NCBI RefSeq assembly: GCF_001544575.2 | Contig: NZ_FCNY02000009.1 | Coordinates: 248,001-312,000, forward strand | Reading direction: 5' to 3' | DNA length: 64,000 nt | Source: Caballeronia cordobensis | Lineage (GTDB): Bacteria; Pseudomonadota; Gammaproteobacteria; Burkholderiales; Burkholderiaceae | Part shown: positions 53,419-61,507 of the stretch, one piece after another | How the letters are laid out: each line of letters opens with the position of its first letter | How positions within the stretch are numbered: position 1 is the stretch's first letter | Notes under the pieces: generated by a model | What the model saw: the letters and a program-made list of their open reading frames with translations, nothing else | Database searches by the model: none | Told to the model about the DNA's origin: nothing | Translations under genes and position numbers: made by a program

Positions 53419-54414
53419 ATGCGAGCAATGGTCTTCGAGGGCGGCGCGCCGCGCCTGCATCCGCGCGATCTGCCGGACCCGTCGCCGCGTGCGGGCGAAT
53501 TGCTCATCGATGTCCACGCGTGCGGCGTGTGCCGCACCGATCTGCATGTCGTCGATGGGGAACTCGCTCACCCGAAGCGGCCCGTTATTCCCGGGCATGA
53601 AATCGTCGGGACGGTCGCGCGGCTCGGCGCGGGCGTGAGCGGGTTTTCGCCCGGCGAGCGCGTGGGCGTGCCGTGGCTCGGGTCCACCTGCGGACATTGC
53701 CGCTATTGCGCGTCGGGCCGCGAAAATCTTTGCGATACGCCGGGTTTCACCGGCTATACGATCGACGGCGGCTACGCGGAGCGCGTCGTTGCGGATGCGC
53801 GATATTGTCTGCACCTGCCGGAGCGTTATTCGGACGTGGAAGCGGCGCCGCTGCTGTGCGCGGGACTCATCGGCTATCGCACGCTTGCGATGGCGGGCGA
53901 CGCGCAACGTATCGGCATCTACGGTTTTGGCGCTGCAGCGCATATCGTGGCGCAGGTTGCGCGGCATCAGGGGCGTGCGGTCTATGCGTTCACGCGTCCG
54001 GGCGATTTCGCCGCGCAGAAGCTTGCGCTCGATCTGAACGCGTATTGGGCGGGTGGCAGCGACGAGGCCCCGCCCGAGGAGCTCGACGCCGCGCTCATCT
54101 TTGCGCCAGCCGGTGCGCTCGTGCCCACGGCGCTCAAGGCGGTGGCGAAAGGCGGGGCCGTGGTGTGTGGCGGCATCCACATGAGTGAAATTCCTTCGTT
54201 TTCTTATGATCTGCTGTGGGGGGAGCGGCGTGTGGTGTCGGTCGCGAATCTCACGCGTGAGGATGGGCGGGCGTTTATGCGCATCGCGGGGGAGGTTCAT
54301 CTCGATTTGCATACGACGTGCTATGCGCTCGATGATGCTAATGCTGCGCTTGATGATCTTCGCGAGGGCAGGGTGACGGGGGCGGCGGTTCTGGGCGTTT
54401 CGTTGAGAACTTGA
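53419..54414 (+). CDS. zinc-dependent alcohol dehydrogenase
   Basis: 331 residues, medium-chain dehydrogenase. Catalytic zinc ligands in HACGVCRTDLHV near 36 and PGHEIVG near 58; structural zinc site CGHCRYCASGRENLC with four cysteines near 94-108; nucleotide region IGIYGFGAAAHIVAQVAR near 170. The CRTDLH pattern and short length fit zinc-binding alcohol dehydrogenases of broad substrate range. ATG at 53419 follows GGGGAAGCATCC. Late codons use more AT than neighbours. It stands alone, followed by an interspersed hairpin repeat. Confidence 0.9.
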   Translation: MRAMVFEGGAPRLHPRDLPDPSPRAGELLIDVHACGVCRTDLHVVDGELAHPKRPVIPGHEIVGTVARLGAGVSGFSPGERVGVPWLGSTCGHCRYCASGRENLCDTPGFTGYTIDGGYAERVVADARYCLHLPERYSDVEAAPLLCAGLIGYRTLAMAGDAQRIGIYGFGAAAHIVAQVARHQGRAVYAFTRPGDFAAQKLALDLNAYWAGGSDEAPPEELDAALIFAPAGALVPTALKAVAKGGAVVCGGIHMSEIPSFSYDLLWGERRVVSVANLTREDGRAFMRIAGEVHLDLHTTCYALDDANAALDDLREGRVTGAAVLGVSLRT

Positions 54415-54439
54415 GTTCGTGTCGGTCTATTAGCACTGC

Positions 54440-54515
54440 CCCTCCCCGGGGCGGGGGTAACTTTCTTTGCTGCTGCAAAGAAAGTCACCAAAGAAAGCAG
54501 CTCTCCCCATCCAAA
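54440..54515. repeat. interspersed hairpin repeat of Burkholderia type
   Basis: Contains a perfect 11-bp inverted repeat ACTTTCTTTGC (54460-54470) and GCAAAGAAAGT (54475-54485) with a 4-base loop, flanked by CCCCGGGGCGGGGG on the left and by TCACCAAAGAAAGCAGC on the right, a second partial copy of the arm. I have seen very similar sequences between genes in Burkholderia-group genomes, so I read it as a repeat; it may also terminate the dehydrogenase transcript. Confidence 0.6.
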
Positions 54516-54692
54516 GTGCTTCATGCCGGCCGCGGCACAGGCGATTGGCTGAATGGCCCGGCAGTAGCGAGTGCCCTCATCGCCGGGCCGGGCTTGGATC
54601 GCGCACGGTCCGTCTCATCGCAGCGCATGACTTGTTGGCTCAGCCCTCGCTAGCTCCGGCCCCGCTGCGCGGCCGCAGGGTCGTTCGGGACT

Positions 54693-55394
54693 TCAGTGGT
54701 GGGCGAGCATCGCGCGGTCGACTATGCGTACCTGACGCCCGTTCAGGCCGATTGCGCCTTCGCGTTGCAGCTTCGAGAGCATGCGGCTCACGGTTTCCAG
54801 TTCGAGTCCGAGATAGCTGCCGATATCCGCACGCGTCATCGGGAGGAGCAGTTCGGATGCCGCGCCCGCTTCGAGCCGCTCCGAAAAATCCAGCAGGAAG
54901 GCGGCGACGCGCTCGCGCGCGGGCATCGTGCCAAGCATCAAAGCGAGACGCGACGCGCGCACGATTTCCGCACTCATAATCGCGAGCAGTTCGTGCTGCA
55001 TTGCAGCGTATTCGCGGCACAGCGGTTCCAGAATGCCCACCGGCATGATGCGCACGACGCTCGTTTCGAGCGCGACGGCGTCGCTTTCATGACGGCTCGT
55101 GCACACGCCGTCGAGGCCGAGCGTTTCATTGGCGAAGTGAAAGCCGGTGACTTGCGTGTGCGGGGCGCTATCGTCGTCGGTGCTGGGATAGGTCGCCACG
55201 GTCTTGAAGCAGCCGCTTTGCACGGTGTACAGGCTTCGCAGCGGTTCGCCCGCGCAATACAGCGCGTCGCCGCGCTCGACGGTGCGCGTCGGAAATGGAA
55301 TGGCGTCGGCGTCCGAGAGACGGACGTTCAAGGTCGGCGCGCTTTCCCGCACCCCGCGCCTGAGCGAAGCGCCTGAGTCGATTGACGGTTCCAT
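54693..55394 (-). CDS. Crp/FNR-family regulator lacking the FNR iron-sulfur cysteines
   Basis: 233 residues. Effector beta-roll about 38-130 (PLRSLYTVQSGCFKTV, QVTGFHFANETLGLDGV), dimer helix, then a C-terminal HTH MTRADIGSYLGLELETVSRML in which ETVSR matches the FNR DNA-recognition helix. The alignment with E. coli FNR is clear, yet the N-terminal CxxxCxxC cluster is absent, so oxygen sensing through a 4Fe-4S cluster is not expected. Probable target half-site TTGAT by homology. ATG at 55394 has AGGAGG upstream. Adjacent to a two-component system on the same strand. Confidence 0.9.
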   Translation of the reverse strand: MEPSIDSGASLRRGVRESAPTLNVRLSDADAIPFPTRTVERGDALYCAGEPLRSLYTVQSGCFKTVATYPSTDDDSAPHTQVTGFHFANETLGLDGVCTSRHESDAVALETSVVRIMPVGILEPLCREYAAMQHELLAIMSAEIVRASRLALMLGTMPARERVAAFLLDFSERLEAGAASELLLPMTRADIGSYLGLELETVSRMLSKLQREGAIGLNGRQVRIVDRAMLAHH

Positions 55395-55453
55395 GAGGTT
55401 TCCTCCTACAGACCAGTATGGTTCACGGATGGAGGAAAGGAAAATCCGTCTCG

Positions 55454-56800
55454 CTAGCGCGCGGCGTCGCCCGAAAGCGGCAGCACAATGCACGATTGCG
55501 CGCCGCCGCCTTCGCGCGCGCGCAGTTCGAGCGTGCCGCCGTGCAGCCGCGCAATGCGCTCGACGATCGCAAGGCCGAGGCCCGTGCCCTTCGGCTGGCC
55601 TTCGCCGCCGCCGCGCTTGAACGGCTGCTTGAGCGCTTCCGGGTCTTGGCCGCCGAGCCCCTTGCCGCGATCCGCGATCACGACGCATGCGGTGTTCGCC
55701 TGCCTGTCGGTCCACGTGCGCACCTCCAGTCCGACGACGCCGTACAGCACCGCGTTCTGCATCAGATTCATGAGCATGCGCATCATGCTGATCGGACGAA
55801 ACGGAAACGGCCCGATCTCGCCGAGATCGAGGGCGAATTCGTGTCCGAGTCCGGCGAAATCGGCCGCGAGGTTGGCGATCAGCGCGTTGAGATCGCCGAC
55901 GACGGGCGTCTCCTTCGCGCCGCTGCCCGCGTAATCCATGAACTGCTGAAGAATCGTGTCGATGGTGTCCAGATAGCCTTCCGCCGATGCCGCGAACGCC
56001 GCGTCCGTCGACGGGACGGAGGACATCGCCATCGCGAGGCGCAGCTTGGTCATCGGCGTGCGGATGTCGTGCGAGACGCCCGCGAGCATCAGCGCGCGCG
56101 TGGCTTCGGCTTCCTTCAGCGCGGCCGTCATGCGATTGAACGCGCCGCTGACCTGCGCGATTTCGGTCGGGCCGTCGGTCGGGAGGACGCCCGGTTCGCC
56201 GCCCGCCGAGACGAGCCGCGCGGCGTCGGCAAGATCCGCGAGCGGGCGGTTCAGGTGGCGCTGGATCAGATAAGCCGTCGCGAACGCGAGCGCGCCCAGT
56301 CCGAGCGACAGCAGAAGCGCGGTGGCGAGGCCGTCGTCGTGCGCGGCTTCGGGCACCGGCAGCGCGAGCCAGCGCGGTTCGCCCGACAGATGCGCGCGTA
56401 TCCACAGACGCTGCTGGCCATCGTCGGAGGTGTCGCTGCCTTGCCAGCGCACCAGCATGTCCGCGGGCAGATGACGCCGCAGACTCTCGACGAAAGTTCG
56501 CCGCCAATATGACTGATAGAAGCGCAGCCGCGATTCCGGCGGCGTCGCGCTCGCGCCAGCGGGCAGATCGGCGCGCAAATCGAGCTGCGGGGAGACGGTT
56601 TTCACCGTGCCGGGCGGCGTGGTTTTGAGCAGCGTGTCGAGCGTAACGATATAGCTCGCGAACGCGCCCGCCGCCCGCTCGATGCGCGGCGTCTGAATGA
56701 AGTGCAGCAGTGCCGAGATCGCGCAAATCTGGCTCACCGCGACCAGCGCGACGAGCAGCAGCACGTTGCGCGCGAAAAGAGAGCGCGGCACGACGCTCAC
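55454..56800 (-). CDS. sensor histidine kinase (EnvZ/OmpR-type partner)
   Basis: 448 residues. Two membrane helices (about 8-30 and 165-185) bracket a periplasmic domain of about 130 residues; then HAMP (IQRHLNRPLADLADAARL), dimerisation/phosphoacceptor helix with GVSHDIRTPMTKLRLAM, and ATPase boxes LMQNAVLYG, IADRGKGLGG and GTGLGLAIVERI. It phosphorylates the response regulator encoded just before it. GTG at 56800 overlaps the regulator stop (GTGA). Signal unknown. Confidence 0.93.
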   Translation of the reverse strand: MSVVPRSLFARNVLLLVALVAVSQICAISALLHFIQTPRIERAAGAFASYIVTLDTLLKTTPPGTVKTVSPQLDLRADLPAGASATPPESRLRFYQSYWRRTFVESLRRHLPADMLVRWQGSDTSDDGQQRLWIRAHLSGEPRWLALPVPEAAHDDGLATALLLSLGLGALAFATAYLIQRHLNRPLADLADAARLVSAGGEPGVLPTDGPTEIAQVSGAFNRMTAALKEAEATRALMLAGVSHDIRTPMTKLRLAMAMSSVPSTDAAFAASAEGYLDTIDTILQQFMDYAGSGAKETPVVGDLNALIANLAADFAGLGHEFALDLGEIGPFPFRPISMMRMLMNLMQNAVLYGVVGLEVRTWTDRQANTACVVIADRGKGLGGQDPEALKQPFKRGGGEGQPKGTGLGLAIVERIARLHGGTLELRAREGGGAQSCIVLPLSGDAAR

Positions 56801-57510
56801 GATTCGACTTCGGCGAGCAGCATGTAGCCCACGCCCCACACGGTCTTGATGAAGCGCGGCTTGCCCGGATCTTCCTCGACGATCTGCCGCAGCCGCAGCA
56901 CCTGCACGTCGATGCTCCGGTCGAGCGCGTCGTGGTCGCGGCCGCGCGTGCGGGCGATGAGGTTGTCGCGGCTCACCGCGCGGTTCGGCGACGAGCCGAG
57001 CGCGCCCAGCAATTGCATCTGCGCCGAATGAATCTCGAACGGCTCGTCCTTCCGATACAGCTTCTGCTTGCTCAGATCGAGACGGAAATCGCCGAAGCGG
57101 ATGATCTGCTGCGTATGCGTCGGGTCGCCCGCGGCGATCTTCTGGCGGCGCAGCAACGCGCGCACGCGTGCGACGAGTTCCTGCGGCAGAAAGGGCTTGG
57201 CGAGGTAATCGTCCGCGCCGGTTTCGAGGCCGACGACCTTGTCGACGGGGTCGCCTTTGGCGGTGAGCATCAGAATCGGCAGCGTCTGGCCTTCGGCGCG
57301 CAGACGCTTGCAGACCGAGAGGCCGTCTTCCGGCTCCATCATCCAGTCGAGCACCAGCAGATCGAAAGGTTCGCGCTGAAGGTAGCGGTCGAGCCGCTTG
57401 CCGTTCTCGACCACGCGCACCTCGAAACCCTGCGAACTCAGAAAACGCTGCAGCATGTTGCGCAGTTCGGCCTCGTCGTCGAGCACGATGATTTTCGGCA
57501 GGGTGTCCAT
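56797..57510 (-). CDS. OmpR-family response regulator
   Basis: 237 residues. Receiver domain 1-125 with acidic pocket D11/D12, phosphoacceptor D55 (VLDWMM) and lysine in LTAKGDP near 83-105, followed by a winged-helix output domain (about 140-232, IRFGDFRLDLSKQKLYR and SIDVQVLRLRQIVEEDP). Close in layout to OmpR. ATG at 57510 has GGAG six bases upstream. First gene of the two-component operon; target genes are not known, but the EF-hand gene just upstream on the same strand may be in the same transcript (12-bp gap). Confidence 0.94.
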   Translation of the reverse strand: MDTLPKIIVLDDEAELRNMLQRFLSSQGFEVRVVENGKRLDRYLQREPFDLLVLDWMMEPEDGLSVCKRLRAEGQTLPILMLTAKGDPVDKVVGLETGADDYLAKPFLPQELVARVRALLRRQKIAAGDPTHTQQIIRFGDFRLDLSKQKLYRKDEPFEIHSAQMQLLGALGSSPNRAVSRDNLIARTRGRDHDALDRSIDVQVLRLRQIVEEDPGKPRFIKTVWGVGYMLLAEVES

Positions 57511-57522
57511 GGGGTCTCCGGA

Positions 57523-57825
57523 TCAGCGTTGCGCGGCGTGCTCGCGCATGAAGGCTTCGATCTGCGGCAGGGTGACGTAGCCGTTCTTTTGCGTGTCGAT
57601 TTCGTCGAAGTGCTTCGCCACCATTGGCATGCCCGTCGATGCCTGTTCGCGGGTGAGCTTGCCGTCGTGCGTCGTGTTGGCGCTCGAGAAGCGGGTTTGC
57701 AACTGGCCGAGCGCGTGTTCGACGCGCGGGCTCGCGCCCATCGGCTGCGTGGCGGTTTGCGCGAACGCGGCGCCTGGGGCGACACACCCCGCGCATAGGG
57801 CAAGGATGACGAGGATCTTTCGCAT
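57523..57825 (-). CDS. secreted EF-hand-like protein
   Basis: 100 residues. A signal peptide (MRKILVILALCAG, cleavage near AFAQ-TATQ) sends it to the periplasm. Two calcium-binding-like loops follow: NTTHDGKLTREQ near 55 and DTQKNGYVTLPQ near 82, both imperfect against DxDxDG. ATG at 57825 has GGGAG seven bases upstream. It lies 12 bp before the response-regulator start on the same strand, so it may feed or belong to that signalling system; this is context only. Confidence 0.8.
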   Translation of the reverse strand: MRKILVILALCAGCVAPGAAFAQTATQPMGASPRVEHALGQLQTRFSSANTTHDGKLTREQASTGMPMVAKHFDEIDTQKNGYVTLPQIEAFMREHAAQR

Positions 57826-58073
57826 GGCGCTCTCCCTGATTCGATTCGAATGATCGTGAAACGGTGATGCCATTCTATTGAGCCGCGTGGCGAACGCAAT
57901 CTCGGGGATGCGATGAATCGTGTCGCCGCATTTCATCGAGATTCTGCCGACATCGCCTGAAATAAGTTAGGTCTCACGCTGCCCGTGGCGCTTCGCTATC
58001 GTTGTCATCGCCGGCCCATGAGCGATTCGCGCTCCGCCGAAATGACCACCTTGCGAGGCATGAGGACATCACC

Positions 58074-58421
58074 ATGAATATTCGTTTGCTCAGCGTTTCC
58101 GCCGTTGCCGCCATCAGCCTGACCTGCGCGAAGACCGCGTCGGCTGGAACGAGCGTGCAGGTTTCTTATGTCGCGCCCGCGATCGTCTATGCGCCGCCGC
58201 GCCCCGTGTATTACTACGCGCCGCCGCCCAGGCCGACGTACTACTACATGCCCGCGCGCACCGTGGTGGTCGAACCGGTCGTCGCGCCCGTGGCTGTTGC
58301 TGTGCCCCCGCCGCCGCCGAGGCCGCCGGTGGTGGCCGTATCCGCCTATGCCCCCGCGCCGGCGGTCCGCGTGATGTATGCGCAGCCGGTGCTCGCGGCG
58401 CCCGTCGTCGTGGTGCGCTGA
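58074..58421 (+). CDS. secreted proline/tyrosine/valine-rich protein
   Basis: 115 residues. Signal peptide ending near SAG (KTASAGTSVQ). The mature part is low in complexity: APPRPVYYYAPPPRPTYYY, then alternating VVVEPVVAPVAVAVPPPPP and VRVMYAQPVLAAPVVVV. Such composition suggests an extended cell-surface or matrix protein; no enzyme motif. GAGG lies about 14 bases before the ATG at 58074, a weak site. Family unknown. Confidence 0.7.
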   Translation: MNIRLLSVSAVAAISLTCAKTASAGTSVQVSYVAPAIVYAPPRPVYYYAPPPRPTYYYMPARTVVVEPVVAPVAVAVPPPPPRPPVVAVSAYAPAPAVRVMYAQPVLAAPVVVVR

Positions 58422-58476
58422 ACGACGCCGCTCGCGCGTGGCAAGAGCATAGTGCATCGGGCGCTTTGAATGCGTC

Positions 58477-58522
58477 ATGCAATACGCAAGATGCGAGGCG
58501 CAAGATGCAATACGCAAGATGC
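58477..58522. repeat. 18-bp direct repeat
   Basis: ATGCAATACGCAAGATGC at 58477-58494 recurs at 58505-58522, a 28-bp period; related CGCAAGATG fragments lie between. It is in the 224-bp gap before the DUF3303-like gene and may be a short repeat array or a slippage product. Confidence 0.6.
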
Positions 58523-58645
58523 AAAGCGCGGTGACCTTGGGCGCTGCCTTCTATACTGGATGAACCGCATCGGCCGACGCGCCGATGCGCCGGCGAGCCC
58601 GGCGCGGCGCGCCGTTTCATGGCGTTCCAACAGGAGGATCGAGCC

Positions 58646-58927
58646 ATGCTATTCATCGTCAACTGGACGGCGCAACCCAATGTCGAAAGACAGGCGGCCG
58701 AGCGATTCCTGCAAACGCGCGGCGCGCCGCCGGACGGCATCCATCTGCTGGGACGCTGGCACGCGATCGGCTCCATCTGGGGCATCGCCGTGTGCGAATG
58801 CGACGACCTGGATCCGCTCGCGCGCTGGGCGCACGAATGGGCCGATCTCTTCATGTTCGACATCAAGCCGGCGATCACCGACGAGCAGGTCGGCCGAATG
58901 CTCGCCGATTACGCCGAACGGCAATAG
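58646..58927 (+). CDS. DUF3303-like small protein
   Basis: 93 residues. MLFIVNWTAQPNVERQAAERF, LGRWHAIGSIWGIAVCECDD and WAHEWADLFMFDIKPAITDEQ match the DUF3303 pattern of small alpha-beta (ferredoxin-like) proteins, function unknown. AGGAGG lies ten bases before the ATG at 58646, which decides against the in-frame ATG at 58619. Confidence 0.78.
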   Translation: MLFIVNWTAQPNVERQAAERFLQTRGAPPDGIHLLGRWHAIGSIWGIAVCECDDLDPLARWAHEWADLFMFDIKPAITDEQVGRMLADYAERQ

Positions 58928-59099
58928 CCGGGCAGGGGCGCGATTCATCGTACGAACACGCGGCATCGGCTTAGGGTTTGCGTGGCTTGCAGCGCGGAGC
59001 ACGATGCTTCAACATTACAAACGTACTAGTTAGTTCAAATTTGAGTGCTGTCCGCGGTCCCCGCCGTGTCCGAAGGATGGCGCCGTCAAGGAGCGAAGT

Positions 59100-59936
59100 G
59101 TGACCCAATCCCCAACGAAAGAACCCTGCGTCATATCGGTTGCCATTACCGGCTCGGTGCCGCGCAAGAAGGACAATCCCGCCGTGCCGATCACGATTGC
59201 GGAGCAGATCGAGAGCACGCACGAGGCGTATGAAGCGGGCGCGACGCTCGTCCATCTGCACGTGCGCGACGAAGACGAGCGTTCGAGCTCTGACCGTCAT
59301 CGCTTTGCGGAATTGCAGGAAGGCATTCGCAAGCATTGTCCGGACATCATCATCCAGTTTTCGACGGGCGGGCGCGGGCGTTCCTTCGAGCAGCGCGGCG
59401 CGATGCTGGATCTGAAGCCCGACATGGCATCGCTTGCCACGGGTTCGGTCAATTTTCCGACGATCGTCTACGAGAATCCGCCCGACTTCGTGCGCTCGCT
59501 CGCGCAGACGATGCTCGATCACAACGTGAAACCCGAGATCGAGATCTTCGATCTGGCGATGCTCTATAGCACCGTCGATCTCGTGAATCAGGGCTTGCTC
59601 AAGTCGCCGGTGCATGTTCAGTTCGTGCTCGGCGTGAAGAATGCGTTGCCCGCGCGGCTCGAGATTCTCGAGTTCGAGGTCGAGCAGTTGAAGAAGAATC
59701 TGCCCGATGCGACGTGGACGGCCGCGGGCATCGGTCGCCATCAACTCGAAGTGAATCACTGGACGTTGCAGTTGGGCGGACATTGCCGCACGGGGCTCGA
59801 GGACAACGTGCGCTGGGACAAGGACACGCTCGCGAAGAGCAACGCGCAACTGGTGAGCCGCGTGGCGTCGCTGTGCGCGGAGTACGGGCGGCCGGTGGCG
59901 AAGGCGAAGGAAGCGAGGAAGTTATTGTCGCTTTGA
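59100..59936 (+). CDS. BKACE-family (DUF849) beta-keto acid cleavage enzyme
   Basis: 278 residues. Members condense a beta-keto acid with acetyl-CoA and release acetoacetate plus a CoA ester; the founding Kce acts on 3-keto-5-aminohexanoate. Conserved: TGSVPRKKDNPAVPIT near residue 17, metal ligands in VHLHVRDED near 52, QFSTGGRGRSF near 87, SVNFPTIVYENPP near 118 and IGRHQLEVNHW near 217. GTG at 59100 has AAGGAG seven bases upstream. Specificity is not predictable from the sequence. It precedes a GntR regulator and an ABC importer, which may handle the same substrate. Confidence 0.92.
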   Translation: MTQSPTKEPCVISVAITGSVPRKKDNPAVPITIAEQIESTHEAYEAGATLVHLHVRDEDERSSSDRHRFAELQEGIRKHCPDIIIQFSTGGRGRSFEQRGAMLDLKPDMASLATGSVNFPTIVYENPPDFVRSLAQTMLDHNVKPEIEIFDLAMLYSTVDLVNQGLLKSPVHVQFVLGVKNALPARLEILEFEVEQLKKNLPDATWTAAGIGRHQLEVNHWTLQLGGHCRTGLEDNVRWDKDTLAKSNAQLVSRVASLCAEYGRPVAKAKEARKLLSL

Positions 59937-60277
59937 GGTACAGGGTGTTGAACGAGGCGCGCTGGAGGGGGACCGCAGCGCGCTTTTTTTGTTTGTGGCT
60001 ATGCGGATGATTGGGCCGCTCACGTATGCCGCTCTGTTCTTTCGGAATCGATGATAGTACTGCTAATCGGTGTGGAGAAACATGCTAGGTTTCTTCAACA
60101 TCGGCTTCGAGGGGATTACACCGTCCAGTATGACAATCCCGCGCACACCAGCGTCACTTTCGGCGTGCCCGCAAAGTCCGTTACGCTCAAGAACGCATCC
60201 ATACGCACCGCCGAATCCCGCAGCCGAAAATCTGCCTTACAATTCATGTCCACCCTGACAAGCACGTCACGCGCGAC
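59937..60277. other. intergenic region before the GntR gene
   Basis: 341 bp. After the terminator at 59957-59990 I see no gene. TACAAT at 60238-60243 could be a -10 element for the GntR gene, but no clear -35 stands 17 bp before it. Confidence 0.45.
59957..59990 (+). terminator. intrinsic terminator of the BKACE gene
   Basis: GCGCGCTG (59957-59964) pairs with CAGCGCGC (59976-59983) around an 11-base loop, followed by seven T residues. It lies 20 bp after the stop, so the BKACE gene is a separate transcript from the GntR gene. Confidence 0.9.
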
Positions 60278-60970
60278 ATGACCGAGCGTAAGTTATCCGG
60301 GCTCGCCGACCGGATCTACAACGACATCCTCAACAGCATCGTGGAAGGCGAATTCAAGGAGGGCGACCGGCTGCTCACCGAACATGCGCTCGCCGAACGC
60401 TTCGCGACTTCGCGTCCCACGGTGCGCGAGGCGCTCGCACGGTTGCGCGCGGACGGCATCATCGTGACGCGGCGAGGCTCGGGCACCATCGTCGGACGCC
60501 GTCCCGATCCGGACGTGCGCCGTTTCGCGCCGCTCGAAACATTGTCCGACATTCGCCGTTGCTACGAATTTCGCGTGGTGACGGAGTCCGGCGCGGCGGA
60601 ACTCGCCGCCATCAAGGCCGACGACGACGATATCCGCGCGATCCAGCACGCCTGGGACCAGCTCGAACGCGTGGTCGAAACACAGCAGGGCATTGGCGCG
60701 AAAGACGACTTCGCGTTTCATCTCGCGGTGGCGCGCGCATCCAAGAACCCGTTCTTCATTACCGTGCTGTCGTTCATCGAGGAACACGTCGAGTTCAGCA
60801 TGAATCTGTCGCGCAATCTGTCGTTCGTGAAGATGCTCGAACGGCAAAAGCTCGTTCAGCGCGAGCATTTCGAGGTGCTGGAGGCCATCCGCGCGCGAGA
60901 CCCCGCGCGGGCTGGAAAAGCCATGAAAACGCATCTCGAAAACGCGGTCGATCGCATGTTCGGCAGCTAA
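60278..60970 (+). CDS. GntR-family regulator, FadR subfamily
   Basis: 230 residues. N-terminal winged helix (about 8-74: GEFKEGDRLLTEHALAERF, TSRPTVREALARLRADG, TRRGSGTIV) and an all-helical FCD effector domain (about 92-220) with the metal-binding aspartate/histidine pattern near DFAFHLAVARAS, TVLSFIEEH and REHFEVLEAI. Usually represses organic acid catabolism genes until an acid binds. ATG at 60278 is in a GCGAC context without a strong ribosome site. A FadR-type operator lies downstream at 61038, before the ABC importer. Confidence 0.92.
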   Translation: MTERKLSGLADRIYNDILNSIVEGEFKEGDRLLTEHALAERFATSRPTVREALARLRADGIIVTRRGSGTIVGRRPDPDVRRFAPLETLSDIRRCYEFRVVTESGAAELAAIKADDDDIRAIQHAWDQLERVVETQQGIGAKDDFAFHLAVARASKNPFFITVLSFIEEHVEFSMNLSRNLSFVKMLERQKLVQREHFEVLEAIRARDPARAGKAMKTHLENAVDRMFGS

Positions 60971-60987
60971 GCGCCTGCGCTGCGGTT

Positions 60988-61006
60988 GTCACACAACCTG
61001 TGTGAC
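60988..61006. promoter_or_regulatory. GTCACACA-N3-TGTGTGAC inverted repeat
   Basis: Perfect 8-bp arms with a 3-bp spacer, 18 bp after the GntR stop. No T-run follows, so it is more likely a protein-binding site than a terminator, though it may form a small hairpin. Confidence 0.45.
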
Positions 61007-61034
61007 TGCGCGCTCCATCCCGCTTTTTATGGCG

Positions 61035-61051
61035 AAGTTGTTTGACAACTT
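61035..61051. promoter_or_regulatory. FadR-type operator AAGTTGT-N3-ACAACTT
   Basis: A perfect 7-bp inverted repeat with a 3-bp spacer. Its core TTGT-TTG-ACAA matches the FadR-subfamily consensus TNGTNNNACNA. It lies 65 bp after the GntR gene and upstream of the ABC operon, so the GntR protein is the expected ligand. Confidence 0.65.
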
Positions 61052-61210
61052 TGCGGTGCTTGTTGCTGCGGTTGCGGGCGCGAATGTGGCCCAACCGATA
61101 TCGGAAACGGAAAGCGGCGACTGCGCGGGTCGTCGGCGAGCGCCTCAGCAAGCGTCACGTACGCAAAAACCACTCATCCCGTCAACGTTCGGGGAAACCT
61201 CCAGGAAACC

Positions 61211-61231
61211 CAGGTTAAAAGCAGGTTAAAA
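61211..61231. repeat. tandem 11-bp-period direct repeat
   Basis: CAGGTTAAAA at 61211-61220 and again at 61222-61231, one helical turn apart. This spacing is usual for binding sites of OmpR/PhoB-type activators. It lies about 115 bp upstream of a -35 hexamer. Confidence 0.5.
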
Positions 61232-61343
61232 CGGGAGGTAACACATTGTCGGGGTATATCCCGAGGCGTCGAGCAAAGCGCTATCGGCAGAGGAAAAAGC
61301 GCGTGTTTGCTTTCGGTAACAGCGTCGACAGGCCGCGATTTGC

Positions 61344-61373
61344 TTGACATCCTATAACCTCGTTAGCTATTTT
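61344..61373 (+). promoter_or_regulatory. candidate promoter of the ABC importer operon
   Basis: Consensus -35 TTGACA at 61344-61349 and TATTTT at 61368-61373 after 18 bp (GCTATT after 16 bp is an alternative). It leaves a leader of about 130 bases before the solute-binding protein ATG. Confidence 0.55.
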
Positions 61374-61507
61374 TCAGCATCCAGCCGCAACGAGGACGCA
61401 CGCGCACAGACTCGACACATCAAAACCAAGCATAAACAGGCCGGCGATCCCGACGATCAGCCCGGACCTTTTCCCGACCACGGTTGCGAGAGAAGTGAGG
61501 AGACAAA

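Larger units (their letters stand above)
60971..61507. other. regulatory region before the ABC importer operon
   Basis: 537 bp without a supported gene. It holds an 8-bp inverted repeat (60988-61006), a FadR-type operator (61035-61051), two 10-bp direct repeats (61211-61231) and a candidate promoter (61344-61373). The density of such elements marks this as the control region for the importer. Confidence 0.6.

Noticed and set aside
58477..58522. Short CRISPR-like array
   Set aside because: Only two 18-bp units with a 10-bp gap; far too short and few for repeats and spacers, and no cas genes are present.
60988..61006. Inverted repeat after the GntR gene as a terminator
   Set aside because: Stem is only 8 bp with no U-tract; kept as a possible binding site instead.
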